64,000 nucleotides of DNA from Hyphomicrobium sp. LHD-15. GTDB lineage: Bacteria; Pseudomonadota; Alphaproteobacteria; Rhizobiales; Hyphomicrobiaceae. Shown here piece after piece: positions 1 to 9,460 of this stretch. The stretch covers positions 1,364,001 through 1,428,000 of the forward strand of contig NZ_JAVIFT010000001.1 of NCBI RefSeq assembly GCF_031157355.1, in the 5' to 3' direction. How positions within the stretch are numbered: the stretch's first letter is position 1; every line of letters starts with the position of its first letter. The notes beneath the pieces are model-generated. The model made no database searches. It was not told the DNA's origin and worked only from the letters and a program-made list of their open reading frames with translations. The position numbers were made by a program, and so were the translations under genes.

Positions 1-234
1 TCTCCCGCGGGCAACGCCGCGACACCCGTATGCGCGAGGAGGCGGGTGCAGGTTGAACGGCCGCGCGCAAGATAGTATGCCCCTCTTAGCCTTGCTCCCG
101 TGGGGGGAGGGCCACGATGCATCAGGCTTGCCCGCCGCGCTGTAGTCTCGCCCGGCGCACTCTGATCTGATGCCCTCATGGGTTCAGCCCATTGCGGCAT
201 GATCGTGGTCGAAACGTTTTGCGTGGAGACCCGC

Positions 235-2343
235 ATGGCCACCGATCCCGGAGCGCCCGCCGCCGCGTCCTCAGCCGACGCGCCAAAGAAATCCGGCAGA
301 GGCTGGCGGATTTTTCGCACCATCCTGATCGGCGCCGTCGTTTCGATCGCGCTTCTCCTCATCTTCCCGCCACTCGGCATCATCAAGGATCAGCTCGCCA
401 AGAGCGTCGGCGAGTCCATCGGCCGCAAGGTCACGATCGGCGGCATGCGCCTCAAGCTTGGACCGAAGCTCGATGTCGCCTTCGACCAGGTCGCGGTTTC
501 GAACCCCGAGGGGATGCCCGCGCGCGACGTGTTCCAGGCCGAAACCGTCCAAGCCACCGTGGACCTGCTGCCGCTGCTGAAAGGCCGGGTGCGGACGGAT
601 AGCGTCGCACTCATCAAGCCGGTGTTCGCTCTCGAGGAAGATGCAAACGGCACGCGGAACTGGGTGTTCACGACAACGGGCACCGTCAGCGGCGGGCCGC
701 AGCTGAGCCTTCCGCCGGTTTCGACGATCGAGAATGGGACGCTCACCTTCCAAAGCGCTAAGACCGGCGCGCAGCGCGCCGCAAGCGCCATCAACTCCGT
801 GCAGACGCTCGATCAGGTGGCTGGCTCCCTCGCCGGCAAGGGTTCGTTCATCGCAAATGCCGAAACCGTCGTTTTCGACGTCGCGCTCGCGGACTTCAAT
901 GCGGTGATCGGCGGCAAAACCTCGCCCCTCAAGGCCTCGATCGACGGGCGCCCGCTCAAGGCTTCTGTCGATGGCGATGCGCAGTTCTCGGCCGCTGCCG
1001 AGTTCAAAGGCGATGTCAGCGCCTCCACGTCATCGTTGTTCGAACTCGCGCGCTGGCTCGGCGCCGATACGACCGTCTCCGGCGAGCCGCTCAAGACTTC
1101 GCTCGAAGGCAGGATCCTGGCCACGACACGCGACGTGACGTTCGCGGAAACCGACGTGATGATCAACACCACGAGCAGCCGGTTCGACGGCGTACTCGAT
1201 CTCGGGGGGCAGCGGCCCAAGCTTTCGGGCACGCTCGCGAGCGAGCATGTCGATCTCGGACGGATCGTGAAAACGCAGGGCCGAACCTCGCTTGCGCCCG
1301 AAACCGTGCCGACCGCGTTCGAACCGCAGGTCACGGCCGGGTGGCAGCAGCTTCTCGACGACCTCAATACGCTCGAACGCGGGCCACAAGCCGCCGCACA
1401 GGCCGAGGCGCTCGCGAGTGCCGCGCCGGCGACACTCGGATGGAGCGAGCAGCCTTTCAACCTCAAATCCCTCAGTAGCCTCGATCTCGATCTCGCGATC
1501 AGCGCCGCTGCGGTCACTTACGGCGCGCTCGATCTCAAACAGGCCCGGGTCAAAGCCGCCATCACCGACGGCGTGCTCGACGCCAATCTCGACGAACTGG
1601 CCGTGGGTGACGGCAAGGCGACGGGCAAGCTCAATCTCGACAGCCGGGCTTCCCCGCCGCGCGCAGCCCTCAACTTGAACCTGACGGACGTCGCCGCCGA
1701 GCCAATCGTCACCGAAATCACCGGCAAGCCGTTGCTGGCCGGAACGTCGAACGTCGAGATCTCGGCGACGGCCGCCGGACAGAACCAGAGCCAACTCACG
1801 TCGACGCTGGAAGGAAAAGCGCATTTTCGAATGGGCGAGGGCGCGCTGCGCGGCTTCGACGTGCGGCGCATGATCTTCGAGTGGTGGAAGAGCTGGAAGT
1901 TCGATCTCGCCATGCGCACCGGCTTCCAAAAGCTCGAAGCGCAGTACGACATCAAGAAGGGAATTTTGCGCAGCCAGCCCGGGCTTTCGGTGGGTGGCTC
2001 GGAGGTCGAGATCAATTCGGCCGGTACGGTCAACGTTCCGAACAAGAAGCTCAATCAGGAAATCCGGGTGAAGGCCATTCCTCCGCCAACAGCGTTCCCG
2101 ATCCCGGTGCGCATTTCGGGGGACTGGGCGAAGCCATCGATCGGCATCGACTGGGGCGGGCTGTTCTCGGCGGCACCCGGGGTCGGTGGACCGCAGCAGC
2201 TGTCGGCCGCCCCGGAAGCGCCACCCGTCAACGTTCAGGCTGCGATTCGGCGCGTGCTTGCCGCCGATTTGCCGCAAGACAGACTTACGCCAGAGGCACG
2301 GCGCATGTTGGAATCTTTGCTTCCGGCCGAGGCTTCTCCTTAA
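235..2343 (+). CDS. AsmA family envelope protein
   Basis: This 702-residue protein is probably an inner-membrane-anchored AsmA-type protein. AsmA proteins have a long periplasmic part and are linked to lipid or outer-membrane homeostasis. A basic stretch at residues 24-31 is followed by a hydrophobic segment (ILIGAVVSIALLLIF), then a long beta-rich region. The end has typical AsmA C-terminal phrases such as GEGALRGFDVRRM and IRVKAIPPPTAFPIPVRISG. An in-frame ATG at 178 would add 19 residues, but GGAG at 225-228 lies 6 bases before the ATG at 235, so that start is preferred. The gene precedes a run of exported hydrolase genes on the same strand, but a 168-base gap separates them and co-transcription is not shown. 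The family call is good; the cargo or partner is unknown. Confidence 0.82.
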   Translation: MATDPGAPAAASSADAPKKSGRGWRIFRTILIGAVVSIALLLIFPPLGIIKDQLAKSVGESIGRKVTIGGMRLKLGPKLDVAFDQVAVSNPEGMPARDVFQAETVQATVDLLPLLKGRVRTDSVALIKPVFALEEDANGTRNWVFTTTGTVSGGPQLSLPPVSTIENGTLTFQSAKTGAQRAASAINSVQTLDQVAGSLAGKGSFIANAETVVFDVALADFNAVIGGKTSPLKASIDGRPLKASVDGDAQFSAAAEFKGDVSASTSSLFELARWLGADTTVSGEPLKTSLEGRILATTRDVTFAETDVMINTTSSRFDGVLDLGGQRPKLSGTLASEHVDLGRIVKTQGRTSLAPETVPTAFEPQVTAGWQQLLDDLNTLERGPQAAAQAEALASAAPATLGWSEQPFNLKSLSSLDLDLAISAAAVTYGALDLKQARVKAAITDGVLDANLDELAVGDGKATGKLNLDSRASPPRAALNLNLTDVAAEPIVTEITGKPLLAGTSNVEISATAAGQNQSQLTSTLEGKAHFRMGEGALRGFDVRRMIFEWWKSWKFDLAMRTGFQKLEAQYDIKKGILRSQPGLSVGGSEVEINSAGTVNVPNKKLNQEIRVKAIPPPTAFPIPVRISGDWAKPSIGIDWGGLFSAAPGVGGPQQLSAAPEAPPVNVQAAIRRVLAADLPQDRLTPEARRMLESLLPAEASP

Positions 2344-2403
2344 GGGATACTTCGCAAGGCTTTGATCGAACGCATTCTTTTTTGGAGATCCGGCTCCTGA
2401 ATA

Positions 2404-2413
2404 TCCGGAAGCA
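2404..2413 (+). promoter_or_regulatory. Shared upstream motif TCCGGAAGCA, copy 1
   Basis: TCCGGAAGCA lies 98 bases before the GTG start of the M23 peptidase gene. The same ten bases occur at 4087-4096 and 9322-9331, before two other genes of the exported-hydrolase cluster. The sequence repetition is seen directly; a regulatory role is inferred. Confidence 0.4.
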
Positions 2414-2511
2414 GTTTGGGGGCGTCCGTTGCCAGCTCTGGCCACATTGGGCATTATCCGGCGCGGGATCCAAATGCACTCGAATGCTGCAGTGGATACG
2501 GGGGACGTTGC

Positions 2512-4038
2512 GTGAGGACTACTCGTGGAGTTGCGTTGTGGGTCATTCCCGCGATCGGGGGCGCAGCGTTAGCGGCCTTCGCTCACCTGCCCGCTCAGGA
2601 CCGTGCCATCGCAGCGAGCCCTTCGCCGGTGTTCGGGCGTGATATCGCGACGTACGCTCTGATCCAGAGCATCGCGGGGCCGAGCCTCGGACCTCAGTTC
2701 AACGGACAACAGCGACGGACTCCGCCGGCTGCTCCGTGCCTCAGCGAAGATACCGGCAACGACGCGGTTCAGCTCGCGCGTTGCAGCCTGCTGCCGCCCG
2801 TCGACGGACAGGCGCCGACACCGCCGGTCACCGACGGCGGCACGACGACGCCTCCCGGCACGGATACCGGTACAGGAACAGGCGGTGGGACGACGACCGA
2901 TCAAGCTGGTTTTGCCTATTACCCGCCGGGAAGCCTGTTCGACCGTGACCAGGGCCGCGGGCGCGCGGACCGGTTCGTCTACATGCCGAACATCATCTTT
3001 CCGCTGAAGCTCGGTGCCGGTCAGTTTCCGCACATGAACTCCCAGATCTGGGGATACGGCGGCGGCGGCTGGAACGGCAAAGGCGCAGCCGGCGGCAGCG
3101 ACAGCGATCCGCGCAACTACGATCCCATGAAGCAGCGCGACAACTACTGCGAAGTGCGCGGCTGGGACATGCCGTTGTGCCCGGGCGGCGCGGGCCATCA
3201 GGGCCAGGACATCCGCCCGCCGAGCTATAAGGACAACTACTGGGAGGCCGTAGCGGTCGCTGACGGCACGATCGTCAACGTCACGAGCAACACGACCGTG
3301 CAGCTCAAGACCGACGACGGCACGGACTTCTACTACCTCCACATGCATCCGAAATCGATCACCGTGAAAACGGGCTCGAAGGTCAAGCAAGGCCAGGTGC
3401 TCGGCAAAGTCTCGCGCTACATGGGCGGTAAAATCGCGACCAGCCTGCATCTGCATTTGCAGGTGCGCCAGCGCATCAAGGTCGGCGACAAGACGATACA
3501 GGTCTACGTGCCGACGTTCCCGTCGCTGATCGCCGCGTTGAGGCGCGCGAAGGGGCTTGATCCCGGCATCGACGCCAACGGCAATCTGATCGTGGACGCG
3601 GGACTTGAAATCGGCGCGCCCCCGCAGCCGACGCCTGCTCCCGCCCCGACGCCGAAACCCGAGCCGACTCCCGCTCCGGCGCCAACGCCACAACCAACAC
3701 CTACTCCGACGCCGGTGCCCGAACCGACACCCGTGCCGGAACCCACGCCGACACCGGAGCCCGCCCCGCAGCCCGAGCCGACACCGGCACCCGAGCCGCA
3801 GCCGGAACCGACGCCCGCTCCACAGCCGGAGCCTGCGCCGCAACCCGAACCCGCGCCGACGCCAGCACCGGAACCGGCTCCTGCGCCGACACCAACACCC
3901 GCGCCTCAGCCGGAACCAAAACCGGCTCCGACGCCCGCGCCTACACCTGCTCCTCAGCCCGACACCGCGCAAAAGGGTTGGTGGGACACGGCCAAGGGCA
4001 ACTGGAACAACTGGTGGAACTGGGCTACCGGCCCTTAG
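2512..4038 (+). CDS. Exported M23 (LytM-type) zinc peptidase with Pro-rich stalk and Trp-rich tail
   Basis: This 508-residue protein should cleave peptide cross-links in peptidoglycan outside the cytoplasm. The GTG at 2512 is chosen because GGGGGAC at 2500-2506 is a good ribosome site and the next residues form a signal-like stretch ([16 protein letters not shown]). The LytM domain, about residues 225-345, has the zinc and catalytic pattern of active enzymes: H229-x3-D233 (HQGQD) and H313-x-H315 (LHLHLQV). Residues about 370-483 are a Pro-Thr/Ala/Glu-rich stalk of short X-Pro repeats. The last 20 residues are rich in tryptophan ([19 protein letters not shown]), a possible wall or membrane contact site. 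The next gene downstream on the same strand is the double protease at 4145. The peptidase assignment is firm. The substrate, and whether the stalk spans the wall, are inferred. Confidence 0.85.
   Translation: MRTTRGVALWVIPAIGGAALAAFAHLPAQDRAIAASPSPVFGRDIATYALIQSIAGPSLGPQFNGQQRRTPPAAPCLSEDTGNDAVQLARCSLLPPVDGQAPTPPVTDGGTTTPPGTDTGTGTGGGTTTDQAGFAYYPPGSLFDRDQGRGRADRFVYMPNIIFPLKLGAGQFPHMNSQIWGYGGGGWNGKGAAGGSDSDPRNYDPMKQRDNYCEVRGWDMPLCPGGAGHQGQDIRPPSYKDNYWEAVAVADGTIVNVTSNTTVQLKTDDGTDFYYLHMHPKSITVKTGSKVKQGQVLGKVSRYMGGKIATSLHLHLQVRQRIKVGDKTIQVYVPTFPSLIAALRRAKGLDPGIDANGNLIVDAGLEIGAPPQPTPAPAPTPKPEPTPAPAPTPQPTPTPTPVPEPTPVPEPTPTPEPAPQPEPTPAPEPQPEPTPAPQPEPAPQPEPAPTPAPEPAPAPTPTPAPQPEPKPAPTPAPTPAPQPDTAQKGWWDTAKGNWNNWWNWATGP
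3617..3960 (+). repeat. Pro-Thr-rich coding repeat (stalk of M23 peptidase)
   Basis: About 340 bases of degenerate 6-12 base units encode alternating X-Pro dipeptides (PTPAPAP, PEPTPAP, PQPEP). Codon use for proline varies, so the protein repeat looks conserved while the DNA repeat is imperfect. Open frames on the other strand here are shadows of this repeat. Confidence 0.85.
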
Positions 4039-4086
4039 GTCATGACCGAGGGCCGTGCTTCTTATCGGGAGACCGCTTCACACTTT

Positions 4087-4096
4087 TCCGGAAGCA
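4087..4096 (+). promoter_or_regulatory. Shared upstream motif TCCGGAAGCA, copy 2
   Basis: This copy lies 48 bases before the start of the S8-M4 protease gene. It sits in CACTTTTCCGGAAGCA; the first 12 bases (4081-4092) recur exactly at 22330-22341, upstream of the second DUF3829 gene. Function is inferred. Confidence 0.42.
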
Positions 4097-4144
4097 CTCC
4101 GACCATCACGATGACGCTTTTTGTACGAGTTAGGAGCAGCAAAA

Positions 4145-7100
4145 ATGCCGAGACATACGCCAGCTTTCATCGCGGCGGTGCTCATGGCGCTCACCGTGCC
4201 GGCCTTGTCGACAGCGCAGGCGCAACTGCCGCCGTCTCAGTATGACCGGCTGCAGCGCTCGCTCGAGGAGAAGTTCGCGCCGAAGCAGAAGCAGGCTCCC
4301 AAGCCGTCCCCGTCCGGCGGCAGCAGCGGCAAGGACGACTTCATCTACGTCGAGCCCGACAGCAAAGCCAAGAAACCGGCCGACACCAATGCCAAGCGCT
4401 CGGATGCCAGCTCGTGGGGCAGCTCGATCTTTGCATTCGTCGCCTCGAAGCTCGGAACGGATGCGGAAGCGCCTGCGGCGGACGCAACGTCCGAAGGCGC
4501 CAATACCGCCGATCGCGTGGCCTGGGCCGACAGCTCGCGGTGGCAACCGCCATGGCGGCGCACGCGCTCGCCAACCGGCGCACCGGTGGAACACGTCGGC
4601 CGCAAGGTTCCGATCGCGAAGCCCAACAGCTATGTCATTCAGTTGAAGCCGACGGCAACCGATGCCGACATCGAAGCGCTGCTCAAGAAATACAATCTCA
4701 AGATCACGAAGATGATCGCGCCGCTCGGCGTGATCACCGTGGAGGTTGACGGGAAAGTGCCGCCCGGCGCCGTACCCGCCCCGACGACTACGGCACCGGG
4801 GGCCGCACCCAATGACAGCAAGGCGCAGCTGCAGAACATCCTCGAACCGCCTCTGATCCGTCAGATCCGGCGTGAAAAGGCCGTCGACGGTGCCTTCGTC
4901 AACACGACGATGGAGGCCAAGAACCTGCCGAAGGGCCAAGGCGCGCGCATCACCGTCGGCGACGAGGTGTTCAGCTGGCGCTGGAATGCCGGAGACGATC
5001 AGGACGGAAACTGGGGACTCAAGGCCATCCGCCTGCCGCCCGTATGGAGCGTGCTGGCGCAATACCGCAAGGCGCACCCGGATGCGAAGCGGCCCAAGAT
5101 CGGCATCGTCGATGGCGGCTTTGCCGCCGATCCGCTGGTACCGTTCGCTTCCATGCAGAACGTGAAGCCGCTCGTCTATCATACGGCGGGATGTGGCACG
5201 CACCACGGCATGCATGTCGCCGGCATCATTGGCGCGCAGCGCAGCGAACAGCCGGGTATCGACGGCATCATTCCGGGCGCGCGCATGGATGCCGTTGCCG
5301 TGGACGACAAGATCGTCGGTGATTCCGGCGTGGTCGGCGTCGACGAAGGCTGGCAGGTGCACGCGCTGCTGTTCGACGACGTGCTCGCGAAGACGCTCGA
5401 CTACGTCTATGCCAACCTCATCCAGCCGGACAATCTCAAGGTCATCAACATCAGCCTCGGCTACAATTTCGTCGCGAGCAACCTGCTCGGCGACGAAGAT
5501 CCGGAAGAGGTTCCCGGCCTCGCGCTGCACGTGATGCATCAAGCCAACCTGATCCGGCTGATGGCGAGCCGCGTGCAGGATCAAGTCCTGTTCGTCGTCG
5601 CGGCCGGCAACGACTCCGAAGGCCGCACCACGCCGATCGCTGCAAAATGGGCCTCGCCGTTCGCGTGGGCGGGCACACAAGATTCGGCGACCGGCGAGAG
5701 CCCGCCGAACATCGTCGTCGTCGAGGCGGTGGACCGCGACGGCAAGCGCGCCGACTTCTCCAACGTCGGCGGCGATGTGGCGGCTCCTGGCGTCGACATC
5801 ATGAGCACGCTTTCGGCAGACAAGCTTCCGCTCGGCGTGTGCAGCGGCACTTCGCAGGCGGCGCCGCACGTCGCTGCGCTGGCGGCCATTTTGTTCGAGC
5901 TCGCGCCGGGCAAATCCCCCGCCGAAATCGCCGAGATCCTGCGAACCAGCGCGACAGCACCCAAGAACGGCGAAACCCGAGCCCCCGCTATCGATGCCCT
6001 GGAGGCGGTTGCCGCCGTCGCGCCGGAGGAAGTGCGCAAGCTTGCGGATCTCGATGGCGACGGCGTCGTCGGATCCAGCGATCTCGCCATCTTCTCGCGC
6101 CAGCTCGCGACGCTTTCCAGCGCCGCGACCGCCAACACCGCGTTCACCGAGGATCTCAATGGCGACGGCGTGATCGACGACAACGAATGCTTCTGGCCGC
6201 GCATCGATCTCAACGGCAGCGGCCACGGCGCGCTTACGCCGAAGGACGCTCGCAAGCTCGCTGGATCGGACCGGACGGATCTCGCGGCGTTCGAATTCCT
6301 GTGGTCGGACACGGCAACACCGTTCGCGACGGCGGTTGCATCGGTCGGGCTTTCGACACCGCCCGCGATCTATGCGGTGGCGGAATCATCGCCCGAACCG
6401 ATCACGCAATGTCGCCGGCTCATCAATACGGGCGTCACGGTTGCAGACGGCACCACGGTACAGCCGGCCGCGAACGGCGAAAGCTCGACCCCGCTCGTGA
6501 CCGCGGCCCCGGGTGCGAGCCCAGCCGCCGCGGCGGAAGCCAACAGCGATACCAAGGCTGTCCGCGCCGAAGTGGAGCGTGCCGTCGAGGAGCTGCGCAA
6601 GACGCATCCGAACCTGCGGGTGACGATCAATCCCGCGACGGGCCTTCCGACGACGGTCACCGGGCTCTCGCCGCAACCGGGCTCCGGCTCGCCCTCGATC
6701 GGCGCAGCCGAAGGCGGGCGCGAGCAGACGGAAGAAGAGACCAAGCGCGCCGTCGAAGCCTACTTCGGCACCGGCGGCCTGAGCTCGCTCTATCCCTCAA
6801 AAAACAAGAGCGCGAAGCCCGAATATATCGGACGGCGCAAGGACCCCGATTTCCCCGACCGTTACGTCGCGCAGGTGGAGCAGCGAGTCGATGGCGTACC
6901 GGTGTTCGGATCGACGGCGAAGCTCAACGTCGATCGCTCGCTCGGCGTCACGAAGTTCAGCGGCACGATCTCGACGGTCGCGCTCGACGACACCAAGCCG
7001 AAGATCGCGGAGGGCGAAGCGATCGCAGCGGCGCGCGCCAAGCTCACCGACGTGCTGCGCAGCGCGCCGGATGCTTCCCGCGCCTTCCCGCTGGCGCCCG

Positions 7101-8251
7101 ACCCGAGCAAGGCCGAGGTCAAGAAGCCTGACCTCATCGTGTTCGACCCTGCCATCGTCGGCAAGGCGAAGGGCGGACCGACGCGTCTTTCCTGGCTGGT
7201 CTCCATCGACTCGTTCCGCATCTTCGTCGATGCGAATACGGGCGAGGCTTTCTATTACTATCGCGATCAACCCTCGGGCATGTTGCGCAGGGTCTACGAT
7301 CTGGCGCAGACGACGACGTTTCCGGGGTCGATCGGGATCGACGAGGAAACGCGCAAGCGCTCTGACACGCTCGCGCCGGAAGCGCTGGTCGCCTTTCGCA
7401 ACGCAGGCATCGTGCGCGACTACTTCTTCCTGACGTTCGGGCGCGACGGCTTCGACGACAACGCCGGGCAAGGCGGATCGCCGCTCGAAGCCTACGTGCG
7501 GCACGGGCGGACGCAGAACGCCTATTGGTGCACGACCAAATCCTACGACTGCCCCAAGGGCAACGTGATGGTGTATGGCCCCGGCTATGCAGGCGCGCTC
7601 GACATCGTCGCCCACGAGATGACCCACGGGATCATCGCACACGAGAAGAACCTGCTCTATCTCAACGAACCGGGCGCGGTGAACGAAGCGCTCGCCGACA
7701 TCTTCGGCGCGCTGATCGAGTTCGACGCGAAGGGAGACGGCGGTAACTGGCTGATCGGCGAATCCTCACCGGGGTTCTCCGTCACCGCCCCCTTGCGTAG
7801 CCTTGCGGATCCCAATCTCCGCGATATCAACAACAAATCGATGTTCGACCGGACGGCGCGCTTCTCGCTCGCCAACCGCGGACAGCCGGACCACTATTCC
7901 GAGGTGCTGACGCCCGACGACCAGCAGTGCGGCTCGACCGCCTACCAGGATAACGGGTGCGTGCATTTCAACAGCGGCATCCTGAACAAGTTCGCCTACC
8001 TGATCGCGGAAGGCGGAACCCATCGCGGCGTGACGGTGACCGGCATCGGGCGCTACAAGCTCGCGCGCGTCACCTATCGCGCCATGACGGTGGGCCTCAA
8101 TCAGAGCTCGAACCTGGCGCAGGCAGCGAATGCGTTCGTCGAGGGCTGCTTCGAACTCGCAAGCGGTGGAATCGGCGGGCTTATCCAATCGGATTGTGAG
8201 CAGGTCGTCGCATCGCAGCGTGCGGTCGGGCTCGAAGTGCCATCGAGCTGA
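4145..8251 (+). CDS. Exported bifunctional protease: subtilisin (S8) fused to thermolysin (M4)
   Basis: This 1368-residue protein carries two complete peptidase domains. The ATG at 4145 is chosen because AGGAGC precedes it and a clear signal peptide follows (FIAAVLMALTVPALSTAQA). The S8 domain, about residues 315-610, has the triad D323 (IGIVDGG), H354 (HHGMHVAG) and S570 (SGTSQAAPH), plus AAGND. Residues about 633-705 hold three acidic calcium-loop-like units (DLDGDGVVG, DLNGDGVID, DLNGSGHG), like EF-hand or dockerin repeats. A fungalysin/thermolysin propeptide (about 865-1000, VDGVPVFG) and a PepSY-like segment (about 1010-1040) precede the M4 domain. That domain has H1157-E-x-x-H1161 (HEMTHGI), the third ligand E1181 (NEALADIFG, 20 residues later as in thermolysin), and the later active-site region CVHFNSGILN. 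Both halves look catalytically intact. Substrate and processing are unknown. Confidence 0.92.
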   Translation: MPRHTPAFIAAVLMALTVPALSTAQAQLPPSQYDRLQRSLEEKFAPKQKQAPKPSPSGGSSGKDDFIYVEPDSKAKKPADTNAKRSDASSWGSSIFAFVASKLGTDAEAPAADATSEGANTADRVAWADSSRWQPPWRRTRSPTGAPVEHVGRKVPIAKPNSYVIQLKPTATDADIEALLKKYNLKITKMIAPLGVITVEVDGKVPPGAVPAPTTTAPGAAPNDSKAQLQNILEPPLIRQIRREKAVDGAFVNTTMEAKNLPKGQGARITVGDEVFSWRWNAGDDQDGNWGLKAIRLPPVWSVLAQYRKAHPDAKRPKIGIVDGGFAADPLVPFASMQNVKPLVYHTAGCGTHHGMHVAGIIGAQRSEQPGIDGIIPGARMDAVAVDDKIVGDSGVVGVDEGWQVHALLFDDVLAKTLDYVYANLIQPDNLKVINISLGYNFVASNLLGDEDPEEVPGLALHVMHQANLIRLMASRVQDQVLFVVAAGNDSEGRTTPIAAKWASPFAWAGTQDSATGESPPNIVVVEAVDRDGKRADFSNVGGDVAAPGVDIMSTLSADKLPLGVCSGTSQAAPHVAALAAILFELAPGKSPAEIAEILRTSATAPKNGETRAPAIDALEAVAAVAPEEVRKLADLDGDGVVGSSDLAIFSRQLATLSSAATANTAFTEDLNGDGVIDDNECFWPRIDLNGSGHGALTPKDARKLAGSDRTDLAAFEFLWSDTATPFATAVASVGLSTPPAIYAVAESSPEPITQCRRLINTGVTVADGTTVQPAANGESSTPLVTAAPGASPAAAAEANSDTKAVRAEVERAVEELRKTHPNLRVTINPATGLPTTVTGLSPQPGSGSPSIGAAEGGREQTEEETKRAVEAYFGTGGLSSLYPSKNKSAKPEYIGRRKDPDFPDRYVAQVEQRVDGVPVFGSTAKLNVDRSLGVTKFSGTISTVALDDTKPKIAEGEAIAAARAKLTDVLRSAPDASRAFPLAPDPSKAEVKKPDLIVFDPAIVGKAKGGPTRLSWLVSIDSFRIFVDANTGEAFYYYRDQPSGMLRRVYDLAQTTTFPGSIGIDEETRKRSDTLAPEALVAFRNAGIVRDYFFLTFGRDGFDDNAGQGGSPLEAYVRHGRTQNAYWCTTKSYDCPKGNVMVYGPGYAGALDIVAHEMTHGIIAHEKNLLYLNEPGAVNEALADIFGALIEFDAKGDGGNWLIGESSPGFSVTAPLRSLADPNLRDINNKSMFDRTARFSLANRGQPDHYSEVLTPDDQQCGSTAYQDNGCVHFNSGILNKFAYLIAEGGTHRGVTVTGIGRYKLARVTYRAMTVGLNQSSNLAQAANAFVEGCFELASGGIGGLIQSDCEQVVASQRAVGLEVPSS

Positions 8252-8305
8252 GCCGAACAGATAGACAGGGCCGTTGGCCGCGTACGAATGACGAAGGGAA
8301 CACGC

Positions 8306-9298
8306 ATGACACGGGGCACTTTCGACCGCCGCCAGGTGAGCGCAGGTCTCGCGGCCGCGATGGCGGCGCCGTTTGCCGGCGGCCTCATCGGCGTGACGCC
8401 CGCGCGGGCGCAACGCTACGGCGGGACCTGGTCGTCGCTCGCGAACCTCTCTGAAGAAGCGACGCGGCTCGGCCTCTCGGTGCCGCGCATGGGGCTCGCT
8501 CCCTCTTCCGCATCCGAGGACTTCAACGAGGTCCAGCCCGCCATCGTCGACTTCATGGATAGTGTCAGCGCCTCGGCTCCCGACGCGCGCGGCGTGACCT
8601 CGACCGACGTCGACAGCCTGCTCGACCGGGCCTCCGAACTTCTGCGGACAGCGCGCAATGCCGAGCGCGCGCCGCGCGACATCCCGGAGGGGCCGCAGGC
8701 GACCGCGATCACGGCTCCCCAGTTCGACGCCATCAAGGACGACTACAACAAGCTGTTTGCGTCCTGCGAGATCAAGGCCGACAAGCGCTCGGAAGTGATG
8801 TGGTACGTATCCAAGATTACCGATCCGACGCGTCGCAAGGCTTACGAGCAGGTGTTCGACGAGACCTGTGTGCCTTGGTACTTCGTCGCGATCATTCACG
8901 GCATGGAATGCGGCTTCGACATGCAGTCGCATCTGCATAACGGTGACCCGCTCAAGAAGAAAACCGTACAGGTGCCGAAGGGCCGGCCGGCGCAATGGCT
9001 GCCGCCGTCCGACTGGGTATCGAGCGCGGTCGATGCGCTTCGCTACGACAAGCTCGACGAGAAGCCGGAGTGGACGCTTGCGCACATGCTCTATCGCTGG
9101 GAAGCCTACAACGGCTGGCGCAGCCGCCTGCTCTACAAGATCAACACGCCGTATCTCTGGAGCTTCTCGAACCAGTACACGAAGGGCAAGTTTGTGGCCG
9201 ACAACGTGTGGGATGCCAACGCCGTCTCGAAGCAATGTGGTGCGGCGGTGATGCTGAAGGGGCTGGTCGAGAGCGGCGCCGTGGCACCACCGGCTTAG
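8306..9298 (+). CDS. Lysozyme-like exported protein (COG5526-type), Tat signal
   Basis: This 330-residue protein has a signal peptide of about 36 residues with a twin-arginine motif (FDRRQVSAG) and a likely cleavage after ARA, so folded export by Tat is probable. The ATG at 8306 is preferred over 8288 because AAGGGA lies just before it. The C-terminal half resembles the 'lysozyme family protein' group: WYFVAIIHGMECGF, HNGDPL, TVQVPKGRP, YLWSFSNQYTKGK and QCGAAVMLK. E201 in HGMEC is the likely catalytic acid by analogy to that family. The gene starts 55 bases after the S8-M4 protease gene and may be co-transcribed with it, which would pair murein glycan cleavage with proteolysis. Muralytic activity itself is inferred. 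Confidence 0.78.
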   Translation: MTRGTFDRRQVSAGLAAAMAAPFAGGLIGVTPARAQRYGGTWSSLANLSEEATRLGLSVPRMGLAPSSASEDFNEVQPAIVDFMDSVSASAPDARGVTSTDVDSLLDRASELLRTARNAERAPRDIPEGPQATAITAPQFDAIKDDYNKLFASCEIKADKRSEVMWYVSKITDPTRRKAYEQVFDETCVPWYFVAIIHGMECGFDMQSHLHNGDPLKKKTVQVPKGRPAQWLPPSDWVSSAVDALRYDKLDEKPEWTLAHMLYRWEAYNGWRSRLLYKINTPYLWSFSNQYTKGKFVADNVWDANAVSKQCGAAVMLKGLVESGAVAPPA

Positions 9299-9321
9299 CG
9301 CACTTGGAACTCCCACCGGAC

Positions 9322-9331
9322 TCCGGAAGCA
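9322..9331 (+). promoter_or_regulatory. Shared upstream motif TCCGGAAGCA, copy 3
   Basis: This copy lies 129 bases before the DUF3829 gene at 9461, in the 162-base gap after the lysozyme-like gene. No other function for this gap was seen. Confidence 0.38.
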
Positions 9332-9460
9332 GATCGCTCAGAGACGGGTGAGCGCTGTTCCCCACGTAACAGCCCCGCGCCGAGATGCGTGGACACCTCT
9401 GGATTAGAATGACGTTTTGCGATTCCGCGGAGCGTCGGCATTTTCTGGCGAGGTTTGCTC

